The position numbers were made by a program, and so were the translations under genes. A model generated the notes under the pieces. That model did no database searches and was not told the DNA's origin. It saw nothing but the letters and a program-made list of their open reading frames with translations. From Leucaena leucocephala (taxonomy: Eukaryota > Streptophyta > Magnoliopsida > Fabales > Fabaceae), in assembly GCA_037074615.1 (NCBI GenBank), contig CM073562.1, positions 11,083,001 through 11,147,000 of the forward strand: a stretch of 64,000 nucleotides of DNA, read 5' to 3'. Below, one piece after another: positions 1 through 11,089 of the stretch. Within the stretch, counting starts at the first letter, position 1; the number at the start of each line of letters is the position of its first letter.

Positions 1-1250
1 TATTCAGAATCAGTTTGTGAAAATCAAATGTGAATCAACTAATCGATTGGTTAATCGATTAATTTATATTAATAGATTAGTTTTTCGATTAATATGTGTT
101 GAAAATATTTCTATATCAATTTTTCCAGAGACATTAATCGACTAGGGATTCAATTAACTTATATTAATCGATTAATTATTCGATTAACTTCATATATTTT
201 AAAAATCTTTCTCTATTTGTGTTGAAATTGATTGCATCTCTCTATGAGCTATACATGTTTGATTCAAATATGAAATATGCCTATGTTTATCTTCATTCGT
301 CATTATAAATCTTTTGAGAAAATTATCTCATCAATCTACATTGAATATGGTTGAACACTGATCAATGTGATATTTTGTTTTTGTTTTCAACATTAATTGA
401 AACACTGATCGAATTAATGATGATTAATCGATTAGTTAATCAATTAATACAATATATTTTTTAGAAAGCCATCTAAACTTTATTAGAAATTGATCTTTAT
501 ATTATGAGTTAGTTATTAGTTGTTCATATACTTAATGAATGCTTAAACTCTTGACAAATCTTTGAGATTGTGTGTTCAGAAAAAGATAAAAATTTGAAAT
601 GATGAAGGCTAAGTCAACAGAAACTTGCTATATCTAGCAAAGCATTAAATGCTCCCTTAACCACCAACGATGCCTTTACTCTGATAGTTACAAGCTTAAG
701 TCTAATGGCTACCAAATGAAGTAAATGCTATTTAAGGAATACTCAGCATTAATGAAGAAAACAACAAACAGATGAAATAATGATTGAATTTATTACATTT
801 CTTCATTACTCTGTAAACCAATATTATTGTGTTTCAGTATTCATCATCATATACACTCTATGAGATAGATTAAGAATATTTTTCATTCATTCTATAGACT
901 TAAGAGATTAGTTCTCTTAAGTTGTGATTATTACCTTAAAAGTAGTAAGGGAGAGTGATTGAGAGAATCAATTGTTGTACTGCCAAGAGTCCGTTTCAAA
1001 TCTTGGAGATAGTTGAAAATTTCATAAAGCTCTGGAGACTGGATGTAGGACAAAAGGATTAGTCTAAACTAGGATAAACTTACTAGTGTTGATCTTTCTA
1101 TCCTGTAGTAAAATCTTTCTAATCACTATACTCTTTACTCTATTATATTATGTCTATCTTTTAGTTTATCAATTTACGTTAAAAATTTTCAAAACACCTA
1201 ATTCACCGACTCTTGAGTGTTTCTGTGGAGACTAACATAAGAGATGATGT
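1..1250 (+). repeat. Decayed LTR-retrotransposon remnant
   Basis: The first ~450 bases are dense in variants of TTAATCGATTAA and TAATCGATTAGTTAATC. Bases ~600-1215 continue as non-coding AT-rich sequence ending in a CACCTAATTCACC motif (~1195-1210) followed by CTCTTGAGTGT. This pairing is familiar from the LTR/leader region of plant copia-type elements, and a reverse-complement counterpart lies near 47180. No long ORF, terminal TG/CA pair or target duplication is visible, and the left end is outside the window. The class assignment rests on motif recognition only. Confidence 0.4.
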
Positions 1251-1528
1251 GGACAAGTGTACATCATGTTCCTTGGATTATCTCTTATTTTTGCAACTTT
1301 AGTTGCAACTTATATAGGCGAATGCATGGAATGCGATCATGGACTAGTTTTTGAAATAGTCTATGCTTTTAGCTTAACCTGCCGCAATGTATGTGCAGTT
1401 CATAATCTACTTAAGGGAGCAGACTAAGCATAATATGTTTGATATTCTCAAGTCTACTTTATATCTAGCCAATATCTTTTTGAGTAATTGAAAGATCCAA
1501 TTTCATTAATTGTGGTAAAGAAAAACTA

Positions 1529-1759
1529 CCTCATATCCTAATTATAAGAACTAGTACACTTTTTTGGATAAATCTAAGAAGCCAAATAAATAGTTAATTA
1601 TAATTAATATAAAAGCTACTTGATCAATTTAGATAGATTAAATAGTATATAATATGAATTCTTCTTAAGGGGTTGAATTTGATTATAATTAACTGATTTA
1701 TTTGGCTTCATAGATATATAAAAAAATCAATTGTCTCTTATAATTAGGATAAAAGGGAG
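1529..1759. mobile_element. Stowaway-like MITE (231 bp)
   Basis: The two ends are long imperfect inverted repeats of about 80 bp. The left end contains ATCCTAATTATAAGA and AAGCCAAATAAAT. The reverse complement of the right end begins CTCCCTTTTATCC and holds the same two blocks in the same order. The element is flanked by TA on both sides (1527-1528 and 1760-1761). The terminal sequence resembles the CTCCCTCCGT start of plant Stowaway (Tc1/mariner-derived) MITEs. It has no coding capacity and a strong hairpin potential. Confidence 0.85.
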
Positions 1760-3830
1760 TAGCTCAAAAACCATAGTCAGATATTGATGGATAATCTCAC
1801 CTCATCTAACAATTGACTTTCATAATTTCTGCTATTTGACACGGAAAAATGCATGCTCTACCAGAAAAATAGCTGTAGTATGCATCAACTGACATCGACA
1901 TATGGCAACATATAGAAGAATGAAAAAAAAAAAAGAAAAGAAAAGAAAGGAAGACAATGGAATTCAAAGTACAAATATCATGAAGTGGACCTCGCATTGT
2001 CCCTTTAAGGTGAGCTAAAGAAAAAGTAGAAAAATTACACTTTGACAGCATAAATTGAAGATTTTTAAAATTTTTAAATTTGAAATTTTTCAAAAGCTAA
2101 AGAAACCAAAAGCATTAACTGTAATAAATCATTTATTTGGTAACAATGAGCAAACTTCAACCGGGACTGATGGGGAGAAGAAGGGGATTCAGGTCACACT
2201 TGTGACTGAGGCAGGAGTTTTCTTTGAAATATTGACCATTTGTAGTAACCCCACATGCAAAAAAAACTTACATTAACTTTTTGTTAGAAAATATCCTAAA
2301 AAAATATTTTTTCAAATTGTTATCATGAAGTAAAATTTTCTTATGAAAAGAAGCAATTCATCTAGAGTGACAAGGATTTTCAACAACCACATTCAAGTTT
2401 GGTTGACTTGTCACATGGTAGTACACAAGTTACATTAAATTCTATGTTAGGGGTCTATTTCATATGATCCAACCATATCTTAACTGACTAAAAAGCTGAA
2501 AAAAACAAACAAACAAATATGAGGTACCCAACCCATGATTCACCCATGACATGATGTGTCTCTCAACCTCATCCCGTTTTTCTTTTTCTTCATAAATTTT
2601 TTCCTCACACATCCCTATTTTGTGATATACTTTTAGGATATGCAATATATAATAAGCCAGACAGATAAACTTCAACTTGTGGTAGGAATTCAAATTCAAA
2701 AATATATATATAAAAATTAAAGTGTCAAGTTGAAGATATTTATATTAAATTATTTTGAATTTTGAAATTATTTTAAATGATTTTAAATAAAAAATTTAAA
2801 TTCACAAAAATGACATTTTTATTATCTTATATTAAATTTTTTATTAATTTAGGAATTCTTTAGCATAATTTAAAATTTAAAATCTTTTAGTGTAAATATA
2901 TTTAATATAGAGCCATCAATTATAACGTTGTATACATATATATAATTAATACAGTTGACTTTAGGTTTTGATTTTTGTTAAGATCCCTTGAGCTGGTCTT
3001 TACAATAAACAACTTTATATTCACATGTTGCTTGAGAGTTGTGACCAGAAAGAAGTCTTACGCAAGCAAAGAAATAAAGGAGAGGTGGAGGATTACAAGA
3101 ATCGGAACAAAATATGGAAGAGAAGATAATAGAATTCTCTTCAAAGTCTAAGTATGAATTTTAGTTAGGGTCAAGTTTTTTAGAAGATAAAAAAGGAAAG
3201 TTATTGAAGGGTACCCGTCACATAAAAAATTATCTTGAAATAGACAATTGTGACATTTTGGCAAGGAATGTTGGCAAATTATAAACTTTTGGAAATAAAT
3301 ATTGAAAAAAATTTATTTACTATTTTTTAATAAATACATTATTATCTTAATATAATATCATATCAAGTGTAGAAATTTTCTAAACAATTTCAATGTTTTT
3401 CAATCAAACTACATATGTATCATTATGTTATTAAAAATTAAACACCTACCACATTTTGATTGAAAGATGTTGCAAAGACAGAAATAACTGCATTTGAATT
3501 TATTCCATAAAGGCATAAACATTAATAAGTATATACTGGTAATCATGGAATATGATTTTTTTTGCTTTTAACTGTTGAATATAAAGAAAGAAGAGTGTTG
3601 AAGTAGAACCTGATTTTCATAATAGCACTTCTGAATTTGTTCCTTGCTTTTTTGACCTAGAATCCATAGACAGAAAATTAATGGTCAATTGCAAGTCCAC
3701 TTGTGGGAATTGAAAATCCACGTCCATTGACTGCTCTAGATGCTATGAACATTGTGCGCGCGCGCGCGTCTGTGATGCAAAAAATGTAAATAAAGTATTC
3801 ATATCTAAAGACAAAAGAATCTTCAATCTT

Positions 3831-3865
<35 letters not shown>

Positions 3866-6126
3866 CTTTTATTTAAATTGCTTCAAAATTATTGATGAGC
3901 ATCATTGATTTGGAAAACAGAGTTTCGATGATGAGTGAGAATTCCTATGCTAACCGTAACATCAAACACCAATAAATACTGGACGAATATAACTCAAACT
4001 GGTGTTATAAGCTACAACTTACAAATCTATTCAAGAAATCTTAATCACAATTAACCACGCCACAGTAATCAATAAATAGGACAACAAAAAATAAGTTACA
4101 CTATTGAATAAACTCGACAATGGTAAAAAAAAAAAAACAACGAGTCTTCATAAAACTCCAGTTAAGCTTACTGAAAGAAACAATATAAATTATAATGTTT
4201 AACTTTGAAACTTGTTTTTAACAAACCATCCGGTATCCACATTGGACTCCGACTAATCCGAATTCTAGATGAGTTAAGCATCAAATTGTGGATAATTGTC
4301 CCAAAAGCATCTTCTAGTTTAATGTAATGGGCAATGAATGCTAAACTCTTGCTAGGTAATGAATGCTCTCCTAAAGTTAACAATTAAAGTGGAAGAAGCA
4401 GTATGCTTTAATACTTCATACCACAGCTTATATTACTCAACGTAAAACTAAATATTTCTATAATATATTGATATATATATATATATATCCTAATATTAAC
4501 TTTAAAACGTCTAATTCAAACATCTTTGGACATGAATGGAATACTGATGTGGATTAGATGATGGAATATTAATTCATGTAAATCTTTATGTGGATTCTTC
4601 CCCTGTTTCTTCTTGGTTAAAGCTACAGTGAGGGGCGGTAGCAGACATGAATGATGGAGCTTCAAAATAAAAGGTGCCACCGGCCCATAAATGAGAGAGG
4701 GACCACACAAAGAGAAAGTGGGATGAAGGAGAAAGAAAGCAAAAGTAATTAGCACAAAAAAAACACAATATGGAAGGCAAGTGAGAAAGAAACAATTCGT
4801 GCAGCAGACAGAAGAGGAATAAAAAGCAAAACATTGTGCCAACATAATGGTCCATGATCTTTTGTCTTCATACCTATTTTGTCTATTATAACCACTATCA
4901 TCCACCTTGCAAAGTTGAGATAAGGCATGGCCTTGTGTGATGATTTCTTAGATTTCTATTAATTTTCCTTTTAAAGAAAACAAATTAAGGAAATAAATTG
5001 AAGACCCTTTGATCAATACAACCTAAATATTTCAGGTAATTTCAAAATAGGACAATAACACAATAGCTCGTTTCTTATCTTTGGAGATATTTCATAAATT
5101 TACAATTTTAATTTATCAACAAGACTGCATTAAAAGGAAATAGTATCACATATGTCATAGTTGATGATGGCCTGGAATATTGTAGTAGGGAATTTATAGT
5201 GAGTGAGATAAGCAATGCCATGACAAGGGATTCATCGAGTTGACAATAATCACAATTAATTCTATTCCCCTTCTTGTTTATAGTTTTTTTCTATTCATTC
5301 TGCGGCTAGTGATTTACCTCAACTGATACAATAATTAATAAAACAAAAACCTATAGACATGTGATCCAGAAAGTTCAGAGTGTGTCCCACAACCTCAAAG
5401 CAAAACGAAAACAGTTCAAATTTGGTTTTACTTAAATGCTACCAGGCTCCATTCGAAAAACAAATGCTACAAGGGTTGACAAAGAGAAGCAACTATCATA
5501 ATATATCACTACATAGAATCCATTTATGTCTAGATAAATACAAACTAAAAAGACAAGTATGGAAGAATAAAAAGAAAAGGAAAAGAGTCAGAGTCAGAGA
5601 CAAGATGTCAAAATTGATAACACAGAAAAAGCAAGATCAATTTTGGATCTCACAAGTAGGTTGAGTTTATGAATGTTTGCCATCATATACAGAGATGGGA
5701 CAGCACAAAAGAACATAAATGGATGGCACATCCTCCTTTATCCAAATACAGCATGCTAAAGTATATATTGTCCAATTTTTATTTATTTCCTAGTATATGC
5801 TAATGATGAATGAATCAGCTCTACCAATTATTACAAAACAGCAATATAGCATTGTTTAAAATATAATTCTTTCGAAGATGACATTAGGTCCACTTTGTGT
5901 CATCTTAATTATTTCAATATCAGTAGATCCTATAGTCAGAGTCCCTTAATTTCTTCAGAAAAATTATAAACCCCATGATTAAATGCTGTTTATATCTTTG
6001 AATTTTGCTCAAAATTAAATGTCACAGATTGCTGCAAGAGTCAATGTAGCGTCACAAACTTTAAAAAAGGATAAGTGACAACTCAGAAAAAGAGTTACTC
6101 AAGGGTTCATTTGGTATTCACAGTGC
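1760..6126. other. AT-rich intergenic spacer, no gene recognised
   Basis: This stretch holds only short chance ORFs with no recognisable domain, including low-complexity hydrophobic ones at 4516-4905. Simple repeats occur at 3756-3862 and an (AT)n run near 4469-4488. I see no splice-supported exon series, RNA gene or complete transposon here. Confidence 0.6.
3756..3862. repeat. Alternating (GC)n and (AT)n microsatellites
   Basis: A run of alternating G and C (3756-3768) and a run of about 29 bases of alternating A and T (about 3834-3862) are separated by about 65 bases of ordinary AT-rich sequence. Both are dinucleotide repeats; the GC run is unusual in such an AT-rich background. Confidence 0.9.
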
Positions 6127-6132
6127 TTTATT
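6127..6132 (-). terminator. Candidate poly(A) signal of the CAT gene
   Basis: AATAAA is read on the minus strand about 300 bp beyond the stop codon of the transporter gene at 6433. The distance fits a plant 3' UTR, but plant polyadenylation signals are loose, so this is only a candidate. Confidence 0.3.
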
Positions 6133-6432
6133 TCACTTTAGCAGTTGAAGGTGACGAAAGCCAAGAGCACAAGAACTGAGATGTTTTGGACATAACATAG
6201 AGGCGGATTTACAAAAGCAATCACAGCGTATGCTGCTCCTTAAAACTTGAACTATACAATTCACCATTCCCACAAAAGTGGTAGCCTATTCTACTTTTGT
6301 ATATGATCTGTACCATATATAGTTCTTCCTCCCCCCCACCCAATTTCTAAGTGATTATCAATTATACTAAAAGGTTAAGATCATCCTAGGCTAACTTGGA
6401 ACAGAGAGAGAGAGAGGTGTACAGGTGATAAT

Positions 6433-9400
6433 CTACACTTCAAAACTTTGGTCCCCACTTTGTTTGGATAAATGAATTTCCCCATGTTTTTCAGTGAGAG
6501 ATCCATCTCCTTCAGCATCAAAGCTAGCATGAACGCTGTAAAAGATATAGACAAGCACCGCAATAGCAGAAAAGAATCCAAATCGAACATAGGACGGCCC
6601 ATCCAGTGCACCCAGTAAAAACACATTGAGAAAGATTGACATGGAGGGTATCCATGGCATAAGAGGGACCCCCCAGAATTCTGGCTTCCGAACTTGGGGA
6701 ACCAGGCGGTGGAAAATATGCAGAATTGCAATGGCAATCACCCCACAAGCACTAAGTATTCCTGCCTTGGCCCTTCCAGTAGGAAGAAATTTCCAACTAA
6801 GGGTGAACATTATGGAGGTTAAGGAAAATGAACAGAGAAAGGACAATGTAGGCCATGGATTGGTCGTCTCAGCAGACACATAACGTCTATAAATCACAGC
6901 ATTTGCCACCATGTAAAAAACAAAGAGGGTGCCAATTGAAACGAAGCTGAGAAGAACATTGAGGTCAGTGAAAAGGGCAATTGCAGCAGTGAAAATCCCT
7001 GAAAATGAGATTATGTGCGAATATGTGAAAAATCGGACCCCAAAATGCACACAATAATATTAATATCTTCAAGTTATAAAGAGAAGGAATTTTAGCCCGA
7101 GGATTCTGGGAAGTCAAAATGAACTAATTGGTTGGCCAAAAAAAATAAGAACCACTTGGAATAAAGATCAAGGAAATCCAACATTTAGGACCCCTTGCAA
7201 TCTTTAGTGCTAAGGACATCATCAGTCAAAGATTCTTATTAAGAAGAATATTTAACTCGTACAATAATATTGGTTGGACCATACCGACCACTAATTTACC
7301 AGTAAAATTCTTTATTCACTGAATGCACACAAAAACAAAATGAAGATTATTATGCAGCTTATTTTCCTTCAATGAGTGAATCACATCTTCATAAGCAAAA
7401 CAGCTACGCGCTAACCCATTTGCCAATTATCTATTATTTATTCCATCTATATCTTGTTCGGATACGACTACATAAAATTAATGATCTTGATGTTAGGTTA
7501 CCCCCCACTAATATTGACTGAGAAATCATATGTTGGACCATCTAAAATAGTATAGGGAATTCAATATAGCTCCTGTAATTAAGAGTATTGCATGTTTTCA
7601 CGCCAAACACTGCTATTTGTGCAACTATATTTTAATTAACTAGATGGCTACATTCGTTTAGAATGAAGTTTAAGTGAGACCACATATCTAAGATAATTTC
7701 TGCAGCTGCATATGGTTGTGTTGTAACTTGTAATTGTTAAAATTTCTGCAGCTTCTAATATTCTTTTTCTAACCGAAGTAAAACTCTCTAAGCAGGGCAA
7801 GTTCCTAAGGCTATATTTGGTTCAACAGAGGGAAGGGGAAAGATTTTAATAGAGGAAAAGGGAAGAAAAGGAAGGAGAGTGATTTTATTATTACCTTATT
7901 TAGATTAACATTAAAAGAGAGAATAAGAAAAATTTTCATATTACCTTATTTGATTCAAGAAAGAAAGGGAGAAAAAATATTTTTATATAAATAAATTTAC
8001 TTTATATTATTTTATAGAATATTTTAATAAAATATAATATTATAAAATAATAATTTTATATCTTCCTTTTAAATTTTCCTAAATTTAGAGGGGAGATAAA
8101 GTTGGAGAAAAGAAGAAAATTTTTTAAAAATTATCTCCTCTCTTAAATATTTTATTAAATAAAATAAGAGGAGAGAAGCAAAATCCACTCCTCTCCTCGG
8201 CTTCCCTTTCACATTACCAATATCAAACACTGCCTATAAAAGTTTGAAAAACGAAAGAAGGGTTCCCACCAGTAGAAGCTAAGACCTGCATCTTGCAAAG
8301 TAGGATAGGATCACACTAAGACAAAAAGCGTGAATTGTAATTCCTGAGCACAAAATGCAAAAAGAAGAAGCTGCTCTGCACGTATCAGGTATTAATTAAT
8401 AACGTACCAAGAAAAACGGAGGCGTTGACAGGCGTGGACGTCTTCGGATGGACGCTGGAGAACCAAGAGGGGACCACGTTGGACCGTCCGATCACACACA
8501 TGTATCGAGCTTGACCCAACATTGCCACTAGCAGCGACGTCAGGATCCCAAAGCTGGCCCCCACCCCTATCACCTTCGACACCCATCCCCAGCCGTCAGA
8601 TGCCCCCCTGAACGCCGCCGAAAACGGCGCTTCAGCATCGATCTGCGTGAAATTCCCCACCCGGTGGGATCAGATCCAATCGTCAATGAAAAAAATTTCA
8701 TAATATTATGAAATAAATCATGAATAGCAGTAATTAGGAGAGTCATATTCACCATATCGTATGGAAGAAGCTTGGACATGGAAGCGGCCATTAGACAATA
8801 GAGAAAGGTTACGATTGTGACCGATCCTAACACGCCGATGGGGATTTCTTTAACTGGGTCTCGGACTTCTTCGGCCATGGTAGAAACGGCATCGTATCCA
8901 ATATAACTGAGATAAACCATTGCTGATCCATTGAAAACGCCTGAAGCACCGTAAGGGAAAAACCCGGATGGATTTTGCGGATCACCCGGCTCTGTGAAGT
9001 TCCTCCAGCTCCCCCTCCAGAAACCCACCACTATCACAAATGCTATGAAAAATACGTGAAGCGCCGTCAAAATCATGTTAATCACTGAGCTCTCCCTCGT
9101 GCTGATAGGAAAACAATCAGAATACAAACAACACAAATAAGACATGATCAGTCAAAACTTTGCATGAAAATGATGAAGGTCGAACTGAACATAACTCTTT
9201 CACTGGGCTTATTGTGAGTGTACCTGTAGCAAATAATAAGGGTGATGAGCAAAACAACAGCAACTGCAACGACATCAATCTCGTCAAATCCTTTTGGAAG
9301 CGAAGGAACCGTAAGCCTCCATTTTGTGGCGGAGACGCCAATTGCTGTGCAAAAATAGCCAGTAAAACTTCTGGCAACGGCAGCATTTGACATCACATAA

Positions 9401-9930
9401 TCCATCACAAGGTTCGCACCCGCTAGAAATGCAGCAAATTCGCCTGTGAAATTGAACTGAAGCCTAGCATCAGCAACTAGTTCTAGAGTAATGAAAGGAT
9501 CGTATCGTAAAAAAAAAATGAAGATTAATTCAGCAACAGAAAACTTACCGAATGTGACACGGACGTAGCTGAAAGCACCGCCAGCTACGGGCATGTCGAC
9601 GGCGAACTCGGTGTAGCAGAAGGCAGAGAGGAGAGCACATAGACCGGCAATGGCGTAAGAAAGCACTACTGAAGGGCCAGCTGCGTAATGGCTGGCCCGG
9701 CCAGTGGTTACGAATACGCCGGCGCCGACCATACCGCCGATGCCCAAGCCGATCAAGTCGAACCAGCGGAGGTTCTTGCGCATTTCAGAACCGGACCGGG
9801 CTCTAACCCGACTCATCTCATCGTAGGGAGTGGAGAGAGAAATGGCTCGCCAAGCGAGCCGGGAATGAGTACGTGTGAGAGCACATAGATAGGATCGTAG
9901 GCTAGAGAAAGACGAGCCTTGGATCTCCAT
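6433..9930 (-). CDS. CAT6-like: Cationic amino acid transporter, CAT6/CAT7-like, five exons, 583 aa
   Basis: Exons (minus strand, 5' to 3') are 9930-9549, 9443-9224, 9101-8753, 8642-8408 and 6998-6433. Every intron begins GT and ends AG, and the phases join exactly to give 584 codons including stop. The family belongs to the amino acid-polyamine-organocation superfamily and moves cationic, and in some members large neutral, amino acids across a membrane. Recognisable blocks are the first transmembrane signature (GLGIGGMVGAGVF, near residue 65), MDYVMSNAAVARSFTGY across the exon 1/2 region, YIGYDAVSTMAEE in exon 3, FGILTSLLVAMLGQARYM in exon 4, and the C-terminal SYVRFGFFSAIAVL in exon 5. About 14 hydrophobic segments are expected, with a basic N-terminal ~60 residues. 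The length matches the family. The start chosen is the first in-frame ATG of exon 1. Intron 4 (1409 bp) carries a MITE. Members of the subgroup are variously annotated as plasma-membrane or plastid; the sequence does not settle location. Confidence 0.96.
7809..8234. mobile_element. Tourist-like MITE in CAT intron 4
   Basis: The left end (GGCTATATTTGGTT) and the reverse complement of the right end (GGCAGTGTTTGATA) form diverged terminal inverted repeats resembling PIF/Harbinger-derived Tourist elements. The flanks TAA (left) and TAT (right) fit a decayed 3-bp TWA target duplication. The interior is purine-rich on the left (GGGAAGGGGAAAG) and pyrimidine-rich on the right (CTCCTCTCCTC), so the two halves can pair. 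It is non-coding and lies inside intron 4, far from both splice sites. Confidence 0.6.
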
Positions 9931-9978
9931 TGCTCGATCTTCGCCTCACTGCGTCCCGGAATATGGGAATGAGTCTCA

Positions 9979-9987
9979 GTATATAAA
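9979..9987 (-). promoter_or_regulatory. Candidate TATA box of the CAT gene
   Basis: TTTATATAC is read on the minus strand about 50 bp before the ATG of the transporter gene. The implied 5' leader would be short (about 20-30 nt). The local GC content rises between this motif and the ATG, as in a transcribed leader. No transcript evidence is available. Confidence 0.4.
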
Positions 9988-10020
9988 GACTGCGAGTGGA
10001 TGAATATTGAATCGCTTCTT

Positions 10021-11089
10021 TTGTATTCTTTTGCTTTTTATTTCCTCGATTGTATGAATGAACGCCTGGACGATAGCTTTTTAGTTTTTTCTATATATTT
10101 TCTATTTAAAAAATTAAAAATATAATTCTTATCTTAAAAATATCAATATCCTGATTATTTGGTCAATAATTAAAAAAAGGGTGCAATACGCCCTGAAATT
10201 CACTTTTAGAATGGTTTTATGAATTTGAGTTTTAATTACACTTTTCATTTTAACATGTCTTTCTTGTTCATCATTTATTAAAAAACCAAGAGAATAAATA
10301 TTTTTCAAATTTATTATATTTATTAAGGATAAAGATAAAAAGAGAAGTTTCAAAATAATGTTAATGATACAATTAACTGGATTTTTTCTTGCATGATATA
10401 AGTAAAAGTATCTTATTCTAAGAGTGTGAGTAATAGTTTCTAAAATAAATGTTTCAACTATATTTCATCTCAAATTATAAAAATACATTTCTTTTAATAA
10501 AAGTAATGAAAATGTAGAAAGTTAACCATAATGGAGGTGGTTCTCAACTTCTCCCACTCTTTTGATGGGATTTTAGTTGTTTTCGTTGAGTTGACACCGT
10601 AGAAATGGATATTGAAGATAGTTTCCTTTAAGTTTTGCATTATTTTGACCTCAATCTCTTCCAAGAGCTTGGTTAAGTGAAGGGTGGAGGCTAATAATAT
10701 ATAGAAAATTTTATTAAAAGACCAATATAGTAACTCAAAGATAATTTTGAAATTTCAATTCAGTATTAAAGGGTAAAAATCAAATTATATTTTGATGTGA
10801 AATGACCAAAACGTCCTTGCTTTACTTTTTTAAAAGAACGAAAAAGAAAAATTCAACCACGCAAGCCGCCGGTGGGGTAGCTAGCTCTAGAGCAATGACG
10901 CTGGTGGCCGCCAAAGAATATTCTTACAAATAAATGGTCAATTGTAATTATTCTTTGTTTTTATACATGCCAATTGTAGTTATTCTTGTATATGTAATAA
11001 ACTAAGTTTCTTTATTACATCTCAAGTCCTTTATATATTGTTAATTCTCTTATTTATATTTGTTAGTTGCTAATTATAAAATTCTCTTC
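10021..11089. other. Spacer upstream of the CAT gene, nothing recognised
   Basis: AT-rich sequence with no supported gene. A short GC-richer patch at about 10857-10915 (CCGCCGGTGGGG, GGTGGCCGCC) stands out but encodes nothing I recognise. Confidence 0.5.

Noticed and set aside
4516..4905. Two overlapping hydrophobic Cys/Phe-rich minus-strand frames
   Set aside because: Low-complexity translation of purine-rich sequence; two frames are open at once and nothing matches a known family.
6626..6883. Plus-strand open frame
   Set aside because: It is antisense to exon 5 of the transporter gene, which is strongly supported on the minus strand.
9160..9390. Plus-strand open frame
   Set aside because: It is antisense to exon 2 and intron 2 of the transporter gene and has no domain.
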